This document shows positions 22,469-35,152 of a stretch of DNA of 64,000 nt, piece by piece; position 1 is the first letter of the stretch; the number at the start of each line of letters is the position of its first letter. The notes beneath the pieces were generated by a model, which was not told where the DNA came from, did no database searches, and saw only the letters and a list, made by a program, of their open reading frames with translations. The DNA comes from Jaapia argillacea MUCL 33604 (taxonomy: Eukaryota; Basidiomycota; Agaricomycetes; Jaapiales; Jaapiaceae). The DNA is taken from contig KL197709.1 of NCBI GenBank assembly GCA_000697665.1, positions 1,549,791 to 1,613,790 on the forward strand. The letters are read 5' to 3'. The position numbers were made by a program, and so were the translations under genes.

Positions 22469-25400
22469 ATGGACCGCTCAAACTCGACATCTTCAACTTC
22501 CTCCTCCAGGTCCGCGAAGGGCTCACCAGGTCCTTTTGCTTACCAGCAGCGTCTCTTGGAAGGCAATACATCTCGGACTGGCCCAGGAACCCTTTCGCGT
22601 TCAGGATCTCTCTCCGGGAAAGAGATATTTGGCACCCCGAACCGCACAGCTCCCACACCCAATGGAACAAGGAGGTGGGTGCCGTCTCACCGCCCTGCCA
22701 GTAGTTTGGATGTGGTGCGGAGGAATTGGGAAGATCGAACAAGAGATGCCTCTGTGGAAGCCAACAACTATGACATTCCCCCATCTCCATCAAAGGATCC
22801 TGGCGGAGCGTCCCGTGGATCGGGAGATGCTGACTTTCGTCCAACCTCCCTCCATAATCCCCTATTACCCACTACATCGATACCGAAGGAAAGTCCAGAG
22901 AAGCCAACGACCCCACCATTTCTGAAGAGACATACTCTCCCCGCCCCCATTATCGCATCCCCCTTATCCCCTAACTCGACCGGTATCAGCGTCGACCTTC
23001 CCGACTCTCCTACATCTTCGACTCCCACCCCCCGTCGCATCCATTTACCATCATCGTCTCCCTGGCAATCAACGATTTCGAGCTCGAAACAATTTGGGGA
23101 TTATGCCTCTCCCCCACCGTCTGTCGAAGTTTCCCACCCATCCCCCCTATCACGTTACCGACGCTCAAATACGCTCGACACCATCCATGCTACTTCGACG
23201 GGATCGTCGACGACCTCAGACACCTCTTCACATTCTTCCGGGCCGTCGTCACGCGGAGCTTTTGCTTCACCTCCTGCTACCCCCACTAGACGGCCGACTT
23301 CATTATACGGTGCCACACCATCTACATCTTCTTTGATCGACAAATTCAACAACCGAATAGCAGCGACTACTGAACCACCTCGGTCCAGTGTGGTTGATAC
23401 ACCTTTCCATGTACCCCGAACGCCAACCTCCCCCGCTCCCATCCCATCAGTTATGTCCCCAGCTCCTTACCGCAGCCCCTCAGTTTCGAAGAGATATGGT
23501 GAAGGTCTCAGTGTTGGACGCCGCCTGGGTCCGAATCGTCACTTGCCTCGAATAGCGAGCGGAGATGGAGGGGAAGATTGGGTGGAGGAGCCGAAGAAGA
23601 AGGAGAGAGAAGAGAGACGACCTCACTGGGAACACCGTATTCGACAGACTCGTCAACGGGACGCATCCCCTGAGTCTCAGTTGTCCCCACAAGAATCAGT
23701 CTTTCCAGGCGTTGCTGATGCCGCTGATGTAGCCGGAGTGCCTGGTCGATTGAAACTCTCGCGAGATCGGAAACTCAGTGCCCCTCCTACCCCATCCACC
23801 CCGTTACCATCGTCTCGATTGCTGAGAGGGTTATGGGCCGATACCCAGAGACATCTCATCCAAGCTTACGAATATCTGTGTCATGTTGGGGAGGCGCAGC
23901 AATGGATAGAAGGGTGCCTCGGCGAGGAGCTTGGTTTCGGTGTCGTCGAGATGGAAGAAGGGTTGAGAAATGGTGTGGTCTTAGCGAAGTTAGCCCGAGT
24001 CTTTCAAGGAGAAACTATTGTTCGGAAGATCTACGATGTTGGTGGCCGACCTTTGGAGTCTATACTTCACACACTGACGCTTCAACCACAGGCTTCGAAA
24101 CTAGATTTCCGACATTCTGATAACATCAACTATTTCTTTAATTTCGTCCGCGACGTTGGTCTTCCCGAGGTAATTACTCCCCAAATTCATCCAGAACCGC
24201 TTCTCAGGCAACTTCTTGTAGTGCTTCATATTTGAACTCACAGATTTGTACGAGAAGAAGAACCTACCGAAGGTCATCTACTGTATCCATGCCCTGAGGT
24301 AAGCCTGTTTGCTCTCCAGCAATCTGATCTGATCCGATGATGAGTGCAGTCATTTGTTGGCGCGGCGCGGGTTAGCTGATCGCATCAACAACCTACTTGG
24401 CGCCCTCCAGTTTTCGGATGACCAACTGCAAAAGACGCAGAAAGGCCTGAGCGGCGTGGCTATGCCCAACTTTGGCAACATTGGGAGAGAATTGGCCAAG
24501 GAAATCAACGAAGAACCTGAAGTAGAGGTTGAGACGGATGACGAACGTAAGCGTTTCTCCTTTCGTATTGAACACAGTTTGCCGACCTGACTTCCAGGTC
24601 GTGATCGTTTACTCCTTGAGAACGAGAGTTCCATAATTGCCACGCAGTCTCTGGCGCGCGCCTTCCTTGTTCGAAAAGCCATTGCAACCCAACACGTCCG
24701 CTTACGTTTGGCCGAGCGTTATGTGCCCAAGCTTCAAGGACTCTGTCGCGGTGCACTCGCTCGCAAACATCTCCAGGCGCAGCGAACTGTCCAAATGGAT
24801 ATGAGGCCTTGGGTGGTTTCGTTACAAGCTGCCGCTCGTGGTGTTTTGGTACGGAGACGTTGGCGCGACCGACTTCAGAGGATACGTGCGTCGGTCGCCT
24901 ACGTCGTCAAGATCCAGGCGCAATCTCGGGGTGTTCTCCAGCGAAAGCGATTTGCGAAAGTCAGATCTGCTCTTCGCAAAACCGCGGTGTCCATCGTCAA
25001 ATTGCAATCTATCGCCCGAGCGCGTATCACGCAAAAGAATCAGTGCCATCTCGCGAAGACGTTTTCTCAAATAGACGTCACGCAGTCTATCACCGCGTTG
25101 CAGGCCCACGCTCGCGGTGTATTGGAGCGACGCAAAGCCTTGCAACGATATCGTCTGCTGGCACAGGCAGAACACTCCGTTGTTGGGTTGCAAGCCCATG
25201 CAAGAGGCGTTCTTATGCGGAGACGTATCCGGACTCATCTTACGAAGCTCCAGGATGTGAGCCATGTCGTCGTCCGAATCCAGGCCGCCAGTCGGACCTA
25301 TCTTGCTCGAAAGCGCCTCCTGACCCTCATTCGAGGTTTGCGCAAGGCTTCGCCGTTATTGATCGGCCTTCAAGCCCGTGCTCGTGGTAAAATTGCAAGA

Positions 25401-28400
25401 CAGGAGCGTCAGCAGGTTGTCAAACAGCTTGCCGACCGGGTTGTCATCAAATCAGTTGGCGGCTTTCAGTCGTTTGCTCGGGCGGCCTTGACTCGCCAGC
25501 GACGTGGAGAGCAAAAGAAACGCCTGGAGTTCTTCCAGCCTGATGTCACTGGTTTGCAAGCAGTCGCACGTGGTGCTCTTATCCGGCAAGATTTCTACGC
25601 TTGGCGGGATCACCTCTGGAGGAACGAACCGGTGGCTGTAATCCTACAAGCTATGCTGCGGGGTTTATTGGTCCGAAGGGCTTTCAGGGCGAAACTAGAG
25701 TACTTCCGCAGGAATCTGAGCAAAGTTGTCAAGATTCAATCTCTCTTCCGCGGCAAGGAAACCCGGGAGCAATACCGACAACTGACGCTCGGCACGAACG
25801 TCAACGTTAGCACAATCAAGAACTTCGTCCATCTTCTTGACGATTCCGAAGCTGATTTCCACGAGGAAATTAAAGTCGAACAACTACGGAAGAAAGTTGT
25901 TGAACAGATTCGCGAGAACCAAGCCTTGGAGAACGATGTAAATGAGCTCGACGTCAAGATTGCGCTCGTCGTCCAGAATGTTAAGAGTTTCGAGGAACTC
26001 ATCAAGGCTCGACGCCGACACGGCGCTGACAGCGCAGCAGCTCACGCCGCTAGAGCTTCCGTTCTCGCTGCCCACGGTGACCCGTTCGCAGGTCCGAACA
26101 CCCTCGATCGGTCTGCTAAGCGGAAGCTTGAGCTCTATCAGCAACTCTTTCACCTTTTACAGACCAGGCCGGAATACTTAAGTCGACTATTTTCTCAGCT
26201 CTCAGCAGATGAAGCTACGGAGAAAAACAGGAAACTTACCGAACGGGTCGTCCTGACTCTGTTCGGCTATGGTCAAGATCGGAGAGAGGATTACCTGTTC
26301 TTGAAGTTGTTCCAGGTGCGTTCATGTGTAGTGACCTGCTATACACCCAGCCTTATCTTCGTTTATCTTTACTTGTCGTAGCAATCGATCAAGGAGGAAG
26401 TTGAATCTGCTCCTGCTATCACGAACATCGTCCACGGTCATCCAATGTACATCAACATTGCCGTACACTACGTTCGCCCCAAGCAAATTGCATATATCCG
26501 AGAAGCACTGCAGAGCGTCATTCGTGAAGTCATCGATGCTGAAGACCTAGATCTTGAAATTGATCCGTCCATTGTAACACACTTTCGCTCTCTCAGGTTT
26601 GGACCACATAGCTCATGCTTTCGCAGATTTATCGCTCGCGTGTTGACCTAGAGGAAATGAGGTCAGGGGTTGAAAGTACCAAACCTAAGAACCTACCGTT
26701 CTACCAGGCATTGAACGACCCTGATACGAGGGCTGAGTATATTCGCCGTAGGTTACGTCCTTTACAGTCGGGCACATCTAATTTCTCGTTCCAGATCTTC
26801 AGGTTCTGCAGTGGTGGACAGAGGCATTCATCACTGCGATCGTGGAATCCACAAAGAAGATGCCATATAGTGTGCGGTACCTTGCCCGGGAAACCCTCAA
26901 TTTCTTACGAGTACAGTGCCTCCTACTCTCATAAGATCATGAGCTCACTCCATTTATCACTAGGACAGGTTCCCTGACCAGCCTGATGAGGTTTACATGG
27001 CATGTGTAGGACGACTGGTCTATTACCGATACATTAACCCCGCAATTCTGTAAGTCCCAACCCCGCGTCGCGCATTATTCATCCAGATAGTACTCACAAC
27101 TCACATATACCCAGGACACCTGAAACTTTTGACATCGTAAGCAACACCATCGACATCTCGTCCCGGAAGAATTTAGCACAAATCTCGAAAGTCCTTACCC
27201 AAGTCGCAAGCGGTATTGAATTTGGCGAGGATAGCCCCTGTTTCCTTCCCATCAATGACTTCGTCAGAAATTCTATTGCTCAGCTGTCCGCCTGGATTGT
27301 CCAAGGTTAGACAATCCCATATTCATTGCTGTCTGACTTATTTATATGAACAAAACATAGTGGCGGATGTTCCTGACGCGGAGTCGCAATATCATGCCCA
27401 CGAGTTTCTGGATGCGACGGTCCAGCCCAAACCTATCTACATCTCGCCAAATGAGGTTTACGCCATGCACGCGCTCCTGTCCCAACATCTCGACACCCTG
27501 GTCAGTAAATATCTTGTCATCTTCTGGAAGATGTTTGACATCCCTTCGATTAGTCAATTGGTGACGACCTGTTGAGGGTTCTTTTACACGAGCTCGACGG
27601 CGTTCCCCATTTCGGAAGTGACGAACTCAAGGATGCGCGAGACAATGTCATCACGCTTGAGCTCACGAATCGATTTGCGCACGTCAAAGGTCAGGAATTT
27701 GTCGCTATTCTCTCGCAAGCTCGTCGCATAACCATGAAAACGCAGATCCTCATGCCGACGAGAAAGCTTTGTGGGTTCAAGGCAAACGAGGAGTGCTGGC
27801 CATTCTCAGGGTGCAACCTGCCAAAGATCTGGTCGAAGCCCTTATGCAACCTGTTACAGAGGAGCACGAGAATATCTGGGCGGACATAGTTGACCACGAG
27901 TTGATCTCCGATCATAAACGGACACGCGCTGGACGCCAAATGCCTTCCACTACAGGTTACGAGTCTGCATATCGTCTCGAAGATATCCGATCGTGCGTCA
28001 AGTTTGTCTTTCATCACTCACTCTCTAAGCAACTCTACAGGCTCGCTTTCCGTGAGGTCAAAGCGCATGCTATCTACTACTTGCTCGAGTTGGAAAAGAT
28101 TGGGAAAATCACACGAACAGACGGGTACCAAGGAATTCTCAATGCCATTGCTGGTGACGTCCGGAGCAAGCACCGGAAGCGACTCCAGCGGCAGCAGGAG
28201 ATGACAAATATGATGGATGCTTTGAAAGACCTTCGCGAGCGCAAGAAGTTGTTTGAAGAGCAGATTGACAGCTATCACAAATACGTTGAGGCTGCCATGA
28301 ACACTATGCAGCGCGGGAAAGGGTGAGTTGACGTCCGTTCGGATGCGGTGTCGCTCTATTCGCTAACCCCCACCTAGGAAAAAGCGTTTTGTCATGCCCT

Positions 28401-28819
28401 TTACCAAGCAATACTTCCATCTGCGAGACCTCCACCGGTCTGGCAAAAGCCCCCAGTTTGGCTCGTTCAAGTACAGCGCCCAGGACCTGTACGACAAGGG
28501 AATATTGCTTTCCATCGACCAGTTCTCCCCCCGACAGTTCGACAAAATTGATCTCATCATTTCATCCAACCAAGTTGGAGTGTTCACGATCGAAGTGTTC
28601 AATCATACTTTGGGCATTACAAATCGCGTTGCTGGCCAGGATTTACGGATGGAGGATCTTCTACAAGCCCAATTCGAGAACCGAGCCTCCCTTTCTTTGT
28701 TCAATGGAATGGCGAAAGTGAACTTGAATTCGCTCTTATTCCAGCTCAACAAGAAGTATGTCGCATTCACTATCTTCCAGATCATTCAACGCTGATATTG
28801 TCATAGGTTCTACGTTTGA
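22469..28819 (+). CDS. IQG1: IQGAP family cytokinesis scaffold
   Basis: Exon 1 (22469-24169) encodes about 450 residues of Ser/Pro-rich disordered sequence and then a calponin-homology domain (WIEGCLGEELG..., completed over the next exons by FELTDLYEKKNLPKVIYCIHALS). Next is an IQ array; I count 13 units such as LQAAARGVLVRRRW and LQAHARGVLERRKA between about 24620 and 25770. A coiled coil, a RasGAP-related domain (PMYINIAVHYVR...YINPAIL) and the RasGAP_C domain follow, ending KKFYV. The arginine-finger position reads GHPMY, so it should not stimulate Ras-type GTPases, as in other IQGAPs. Known role (Rng2, Iqg1): assembling actin, myosin and formin in the contractile ring. The acceptor at 24221 was chosen because it restores CFIFELTDLYEKKN. 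Confidence 0.92.
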
Positions 28820-29070
28820 ACCGTCTCCACCGGACCTGTCTCGTTGTCTTACTCAGGAACCCTTCGACATTCTACATATCTGTGTCTTTAGATATTACAT
28901 TGATCTTGCATGATTCCCTCCGCCTTGCACTGTTCTTGAATCGCTGCCGTCGTCACCATCTGTATCAATGTTTCGTCCTATATACATTATTGCATTTTTG
29001 GTTTCAATGAATTGTACTGGTAGCTTCGTTCTTTTTATCCGATTCGTGAGACTGCCAACCCTTCCATAGT
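28820..29070. other. convergent intergenic region IQGAP / MFS
   Basis: About 250 bp between two convergent stop codons. It presumably holds both 3' UTRs and polyadenylation sites. Nothing else seen. Confidence 0.5.
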
Positions 29071-31666
29071 CTAGAGGGTGAAGAGAAACTCAGGATGGTG
29101 ATCGCCAATTGGGGCTCTGGTCTTTCCTGAGTCAAAAAGCTGCTGGTAGCGCTGAAGATTCCCTTCTCGACGACCCTGTCGGCGGGCTCTGTTCTCCCGA
29201 GCGCAGTATACACTGGGCAGAAGGTCATCAGTGCACCGTCAACCAACTCGAAGACCTGACTATGGACGCACACGTTCGCAGCAACAAATAACCAAGCGGC
29301 ACACACGAACGCCAATGCGATGCTGTGGCCTCGGATGTATCTGGGCGCTTGGTCTTAGTCGTGAAATATGTAAGTGCTGGTAGAACATATCGCGAACTAC
29401 ATAAGCGTACCAGCAGTGTACGCGAATGTCGCGATAAAACCCCTGGGTAACGAAATGTGAGTCAATGTTACAGCCTAGAACACAAAACTCGACAAGTACC
29501 CTGTGTTAGCAACGGCTAGCTGCAAGGCCGTTGTTGTGGCCTTCTTGTAATGACCGCTACTGTTATTTGGTAGAATCGTCAAGATACACGGACCAGACGG
29601 GTATCTACGAAGTCGACAACATGATCAACCTCGAGACCCACAAAGATCACTCGTTGAATTATGCTCACACCCCAGCGGCCATCAAGAAAACCGCTGCATA
29701 TCTCCCTGTATTTGTCTTGGTGGTGATGGCGACGATGTACCCTGAAAACGAATTCAATGATTGTAGTTGTTTCGGATACATCGTAACAGAGAAATTCACC
29801 TATGATAGCAAGTGGTAAACATATGAGAATCAATGGACCTCGCCATTTGAGACGGTCACTAAGATATGCGACCACAACTGTTAGAACGACAGCTGGGACG
29901 TAGGGAGGTACTGGGGGACATTGATATCGCCGCTTAGTTGTCGGCAACTCCAGAGGGAGGTTCGGACGAACCTGTGTGGATTTGAGCGCTGGCGCCTGAA
30001 TAACCCAAGCCGGCGACGATGGTTGGTCTGTGATAGGTGGTTAGTAATAGTAAGATCAAAAGCGGTGCCACTCACAGAAATAGAGAATACGAGTATAGAC
30101 TGACGATGAGCCCAAGGTATGCGAACGCGGTCAACCAAACCTGTACGTCTGTGACACCTAATCACAAAATTTAGCTTGACCACACGGGGTATCAATTGCA
30201 TCACGGTCGGAGACTCGCACCTCTGATCACTTCTCTCCACTCAAATATTTCCTCTTCCTCTTCCTCTTCGGCAAGGGCTCCACTAGTACATCTATCCGTG
30301 ACCTCGACCGTTTCCTGTTCCGCCTTCTTTTCGAAGTCAGCGTCGGAGTGAATTTGAGGGGCTTTGACATTTTGGGAAATGGTTGCTGCTTTGCCGTCAT
30401 TTCTAAACCGTGCCACTTTGTTGCAGATGTTTGAGTCCGGGAGACTGCCGACCGTGAAGAGTGAAACTTACGAGCAAATGACCTCTCCTCCTCCGTAAGA
30501 AACGTAGCGGATTGAATATTGGCTGGGAGAAATATCATTGCGATGATACCGCATATGACCGTTGCGATCCCTTCCAAAATGAAGATGTATCGCCAGCCTG
30601 CCAGACCAGCAAGGCCGCTCATTCGAACTATACCAGTGGCAAGGATGCCTGCGATATTGATTACGTTAGTGGACGGTTTGTTCAGAAAAAAGAGGCATGT
30701 ACCACCAAAGGCTCCAGAGAGAGAAGCTGATGATAAAGCTTGTCACCAACGATCACGAGATGAAGAAGTACCACGAACCTGAAGCATAGAAAATACCAAC
30801 ACTTCAGAAAAATCAGGTCAATTGATTGTCAACAAATTCGATTCCCTCACCGAAGCTGAAGTTCATGTCTCTTGTATATTGTGCTCAAATATAGGATCTG
30901 CGGAAACTATCAATACCACCCAACTACCAGCTTGAAAATTCGCCCACAATTCCCGGCAACAAGCCTCCTTCTAATAACCCCAGGATAAAACGAACAGCAA
31001 CCAGACTTCCAAAACTATTGACCAGCCCACTGAGAGTCGTCACGGTTCCCCAGGCACATACTAGGATAGGAAGCCAGCGGTTCGGCTTTACCTTTTTGAT
31101 GATCCAATTGGAGGCTGTTGGATGAATCAATAGAGAAAGGATAAGCAAATAATTTACGGGTTAGAGGGGAAGGCTCTGACGCAGTTCGACGAGGATGTAC
31201 CTTCGTTGCGGCGAACTCTTGGTTAGTTTGGAGAAACAAAATTTGTGTAGGTACCTACGATACGTAGAAAACTGGGTGCTTCTAGTGTCATCATTACTGA
31301 ACTTGGGAGTTGAGTTCCATCGCCTTACCAGAAAGTGCTGTGTTGAACTGATTGCCTTTCAAATGGGCATCCGTTTCCAGGCCGGCAATTCTTCAAAGAC
31401 GGTATGAGATTCGACAACCCACGACTGATGAAAAGTCAAGACATACCGCGCGTTACCGATGTTTGACCTATCGATAAAGTTTGCGAGCCATAGCTGAGTG
31501 GAGACAAGAGTTTCAACCAGATGCGAAAGACCAATAGATATAGGTAGTGTTATCATACAAGGGCCAAAGGTGGAAGGATATGGATGTCCAGTTTCCACAA
31601 GACTCTCTTCGTCAAGGAATCGACGGAATCCTCGCTGGGCTTTTCTCTCGGGTCCATGTCCGCCAT
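29071..31666 (-). CDS. Dal5-type MFS anion/allantoate transporter family protein
   Basis: Heavily split gene starting at 31666. The N-terminus reads MADMDPREKPSEDSVDSLTKRVLWKLDIHILPPLAL, joins LWLANFIDRSNIGNAR (signature of the Dal5/anion:cation symporter family), then LKGNQFNTALS, ASNWIIKKVKPNRWLPILVCAWGTVTTLSGLV, SLVAVRFILGLLEGGLLPGI, GWRYIFILEGIATVICGIIAMIFLP, ...PPYVPAVVLTVVVAYLSDRL and AWLFVAANV. The C-terminus is YCARENRARRQG...APIGDHHPEFLFTL. About 12 TM segments are expected. Relatives carry allantoate, nicotinate, biotin precursors, tartrate and others; the substrate here cannot be told. Several tiny exons near 31150-31450 were chained by phase and remain tentative. Confidence 0.8.
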
Positions 31667-32206
31667 AAGTGAGAATGTAATGCTGCGTCCTTGCTCAACC
31701 AACAATTTCTACGAGAGATGACTTCGAGAGACGAAGTGCCGTGATAACGGACCGGTGGCAAGGCCCCATGAGCTTTGACATGTGAGGCATAAACACCATT
31801 CCCTTGTGAGGGTCATTTGTCGCATGGCTTAAGCTCGATATTGACTGGTCGGTGTGATCTCGCGTCATCCGCAGGCGCGGAGGTGGAGAAGATTGTGAGA
31901 AGGACGACCAGGTGATGTTGTTCTCAACAGAGTTGGAGAGGGGTGGATGAGTGTGGGCGGGCCTTTACAGCAGACCAGCCAGATACCGAACATGTGCGGA
32001 AAAGAAGTCAATGTCATTCTGGTGGACCATTACTGACCGATCCAAAAGCAAGTAGTTCTTATGATACAAAGTGCGTGTTCAAGTACCCCGCAGAGTGCAT
32101 TTCAAGGGTCGGGGTTGGTCCACGGGTTGGCTCCACGGACTTCGTGGTAGACCTCGTCCAAGACCAGCCTCCCAGTAACGCTCATCAGATTCCCCATTCT
32201 ACAAAT
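31667..32206. promoter_or_regulatory. divergent promoter region MFS / TCERG1-like
   Basis: 540 bp between divergent start codons. An ORF running through it into the TCERG1-like first exon is fortuitous. I see no repeat or structured element. Confidence 0.45.
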
Positions 32207-34845
32207 ATGTCTGCACCACCGTTCATTCCATTGGGACCCCCACCTCTCCCTTCAGGATGGTCTGAGCATATATGTGAGTAAATTTCACTTCGCGGGGTTG
32301 GACATGGAACGCTGATTTTACACCATAGCCCCCACCGGTCAACCGTACTATTACAACACTGTCACGAAAGAATCTTCCTATGTTCGCCCACTCCCAACCT
32401 TTCAGCTTATGCCACAACCAGTGGCTCCTCATCCGAAGAAAAAGAAAGAAAAGCCAGTAGCAAAGACACCCATACCTGGGACAGACTGGTTGCGAGTCAA
32501 GACGACTGAAGGGAACATCTTCTATACCCACAAAGTGAAGAAAGAAAGCTTTTGGACCGTACCGGATGAGATCAAGGAAGCTGTCGAGACCCTCGAGCTA
32601 GCAGAAGAAGAGGCGAAGGAGAGAGAAGCGAAGGAGAAGGAAGAACAGTTAAAGCATGCAGCTGAGCAAGAGGCGTTGAAGGAGATTCAGCGGATTAAGG
32701 CCGAAGTTGGTGATGTTGGGAAGCGTAAAGCTGAGGAGGCTATCCCTGTTGACGAGGTCGTGATAACGAAGAAAGCGAGAGTGGAGGATGTAGAAGAGGA
32801 TGAAGATGACGGCGAGAGCGAGGAAGAAGACTGGCAGAGGGAGGCAGCCGCCCAGTTAGCTGCCGAGGCCGAGGAGGAAAAGAAGCGACAGGAAGAGGAG
32901 GCCAAAAAGCGGAAGGAGGAGGCTGAGGCTGAGGAGAAGAGGCTGAAGCAGATGAGCGCGCAATTGAAGTTGCCAGACCGAGTCGACTTGTCAATTGAAG
33001 AAGCCAAGGCATTATTCAAGGTGAGTTGCACGCTATTACCTCCTGAGCGTCACTGACAACTCTCATCTTTCATAGACCCTACTTCGAGAAAAGGACATCA
33101 ATCCCCTTACGCCCTGGGATACTGCACTCCCTATCTTCATCTCTGATCCTCGCTATGTCTTGCTACCATCTGTTTCAGCCCGTCGTGAAGCTTTCGATGA
33201 GTACTGTCGCGATCGAGCCCGTGAACTCCGTCAATCACAGGTGAAGAAGGAGAAAGAAATCGCTGATCCCAGTGAGGCGTTTGAGCGATTACTTAAGGAG
33301 GAGGTCAAGAGTACCAGGACGAGCTGGGGAGATTTCCGAAGGCAATGGAAGAAAGATAGGAGATTCTATGGATGGGGGAGGGATGATCGAGAACGGGAGA
33401 AGCGGTTCAGAGGATACCTGAAAGACTTGGGCGAGAGTAAGTGTTCGCATATTGAATACTTGGCCGGCATTGTCTCACTATCCTTCGACAGGGAAACGCG
33501 CTGCTGCACAGAAGGCTGAATCGAATTTTTTCGCTCTCCTCAAGGAACGTGGAGTTGGAACTCCCGGTTCTTCATGGAAAGAGGTTGGTATTTTTCGGTC
33601 CAATGACGGAACAACGATCTCAAACAGTCTTCTAGGTGAAACGCACCGTCTCCGATGATCCCCGTTATGATGCGGTCGGTTCTTCGACGCTGCGCGAAGA
33701 ATTATTCAACACTTTCATGAAAGCGAATACTACATCATCATCAGCACTACCTGAAACTTCTTCCGAGGAGCAGCCAGAGCCAACATTAAGCGAAGGTGAC
33801 AAGGAGCAACAAAGACGGGAACGAAAAGAACGAGCAGTCCGCGAGCGTGAAGAGCGAGTCAAGTCTGACCGTGATCGACTTGAAGCAGATATCAACCGCT
33901 CGAAGATGGGTTTAAATAAGGAGGAAGGCGAGAGGGAGTTTAGGTGCGCGCCCGGTTTTCCTCGAATGATTAGTACGCGGCTGCTGTGGCAGCGCTCATC
34001 ATGCATCTCATTTCACACAGGACAATGTTGGTAGATGCAATACGGGATCCACAGGTACGATATATCTCCGTGCTCGAATCAGTACTTACTCTTGTATAGA
34101 TGACGTGGGACGCCGCCCTTCCTGAGCTCAAAATTGACCCCCGGTTTACTCGTACTCCCCTACCGTTCAACCAACAACTCCACCTCTTCCATACTCACAT
34201 TGCCCAGCTCCGATCCAAACATCTCGATGCCCTCCATGCTCTCTTTTCATGTCATGCCCCGTCCCTTGCCACACCTTTCTCTTCGCTGCCGCTTGAGTCT
34301 ATTCTTAATTCTCTTCCTGCGAATAAGTTAGGACTTGATGATGGTCGTTTGGAGAATGAATATGATCTGTGGCAGAGGGAGAGGACGTCTGAAGCTAGGA
34401 AGGCCTTTGATGTCATGCTCCACGAGAATTCGTTTGTGGAGTTTTGGGGAAGGTTGAGAAATCTTGGTGGAGAGGGTGTTGAAGGGGGTGTCAAGGCTGA
34501 CGACGCAGGATTGGAAGAGGATGAAGGCGAGGCTGGTGGTGGAAAAGCCGATATGAAAGTTCTCGCGAAGAGTATTGACATTGGAGAGATGTTGAAGGTG
34601 CTGAGGGTGAGTCTTGATGTCCTTCTTGCGAGGCTGAAGTTGATGGGTGTCTGGTAGAACGATAAGAGGTATCTCATGTTTGATCATGCTCCCGAGCAGC
34701 GGGAGCGATGGATCAGGGTGAGTCTGGACGATTGTCGGATATCCTCTCAGGACTGACCTGATTATCATTGGAACTTCAGGATTATCTGTCTCAGCTTTCC
34801 GCTCCGAAGCTTTCTGTTCATGTTCCTCAGCAACTAGGGCGATAA
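32207..34845 (+). CDS. WW and FF domain protein, TCERG1/CA150-like
   Basis: The start gives MSAPPFIPLGPPPLPSGWSEH. A first WW domain (GWSEH...GQPYYYNTVTKESSYVRP) is completed across intron 1; a second WW-like unit (DWLRVKTTEGNIFYTHKVKKESFWTVP) follows. A Lys/Glu-rich acidic region leads to FF domains: LSIEEAKALFKTLLREKDINPLTPWDTALPIF, AFERLLKEEVKSTRTSWGDFRRQWKKDRRF, FFALLKERGVGTPGSSWKE and MTWDAALPELKIDPRF. The last exon ends APKLSVHVPQQLGR. TCERG1 (Dre4 in fission yeast) couples RNA polymerase II elongation to splicing. Prp40 is the main alternative, but WW spacing and FF sequence fit TCERG1 better. At least seven introns of 48-60 nt. Confidence 0.82.
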
Positions 34846-35152
34846 TTCCTACTCTACTTCGACCCTTGTGCTACCTCCTTCTCCTCCCTTACAGCTCTAG
34901 TTGATACTATGCCCTTAGGGCAGGTTATGGTCTTGGTTCAGATTCTGCTTGATTCCCACTTGTTTTATGCTTGTTCTGTAGTGGTCGCGTGACATCCATT
35001 TACGATCACATGGCAGTGGGAAATTGAATTTATGTGGACGCGTCTGACACGTCAGTCAATTCCCTTGAGAAAGCCCTACTTAAGTCCCCAGGCTCGGATT
35101 TCCTTTTCCCTGCCACTGGTTGTTGTCTCTCATCCTTGCCGCGTCGCAGAAA
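34846..35152 (+). promoter_or_regulatory. promoter region of ER Hsp90 gene
   Basis: 307 bp between the TCERG1-like stop and the GRP94 start. It contains a perfect 10-bp palindrome TGACACGTCA at 35045-35054 and an ACGCGT at 35038-35043, both about 100 bp before the ATG. Confidence 0.5.
35045..35054. promoter_or_regulatory. candidate unfolded-protein-response element (CACGTC core)
   Basis: TGACACGTCA lies 99 bp upstream of the GRP94 ATG. CACGTC, reverse GACGTG, is the core of Hac1/XBP1-type bZIP sites. Similar cores precede OST1 and YOS1 in this window. Function is inference. Confidence 0.35.

Noticed and set aside
31943-32281. 112-codon plus-strand ORF upstream of the TCERG1-like gene
   Set aside because: It merely reads through the 5' flank into exon 1; the domain-bearing protein starts cleanly at MSAPPFIPLGPPP.
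35038-35043. ACGCGT before GRP94 as an S-phase element
   Set aside because: A single copy without neighbours, and the gene has no expected cell-cycle role; probably chance.
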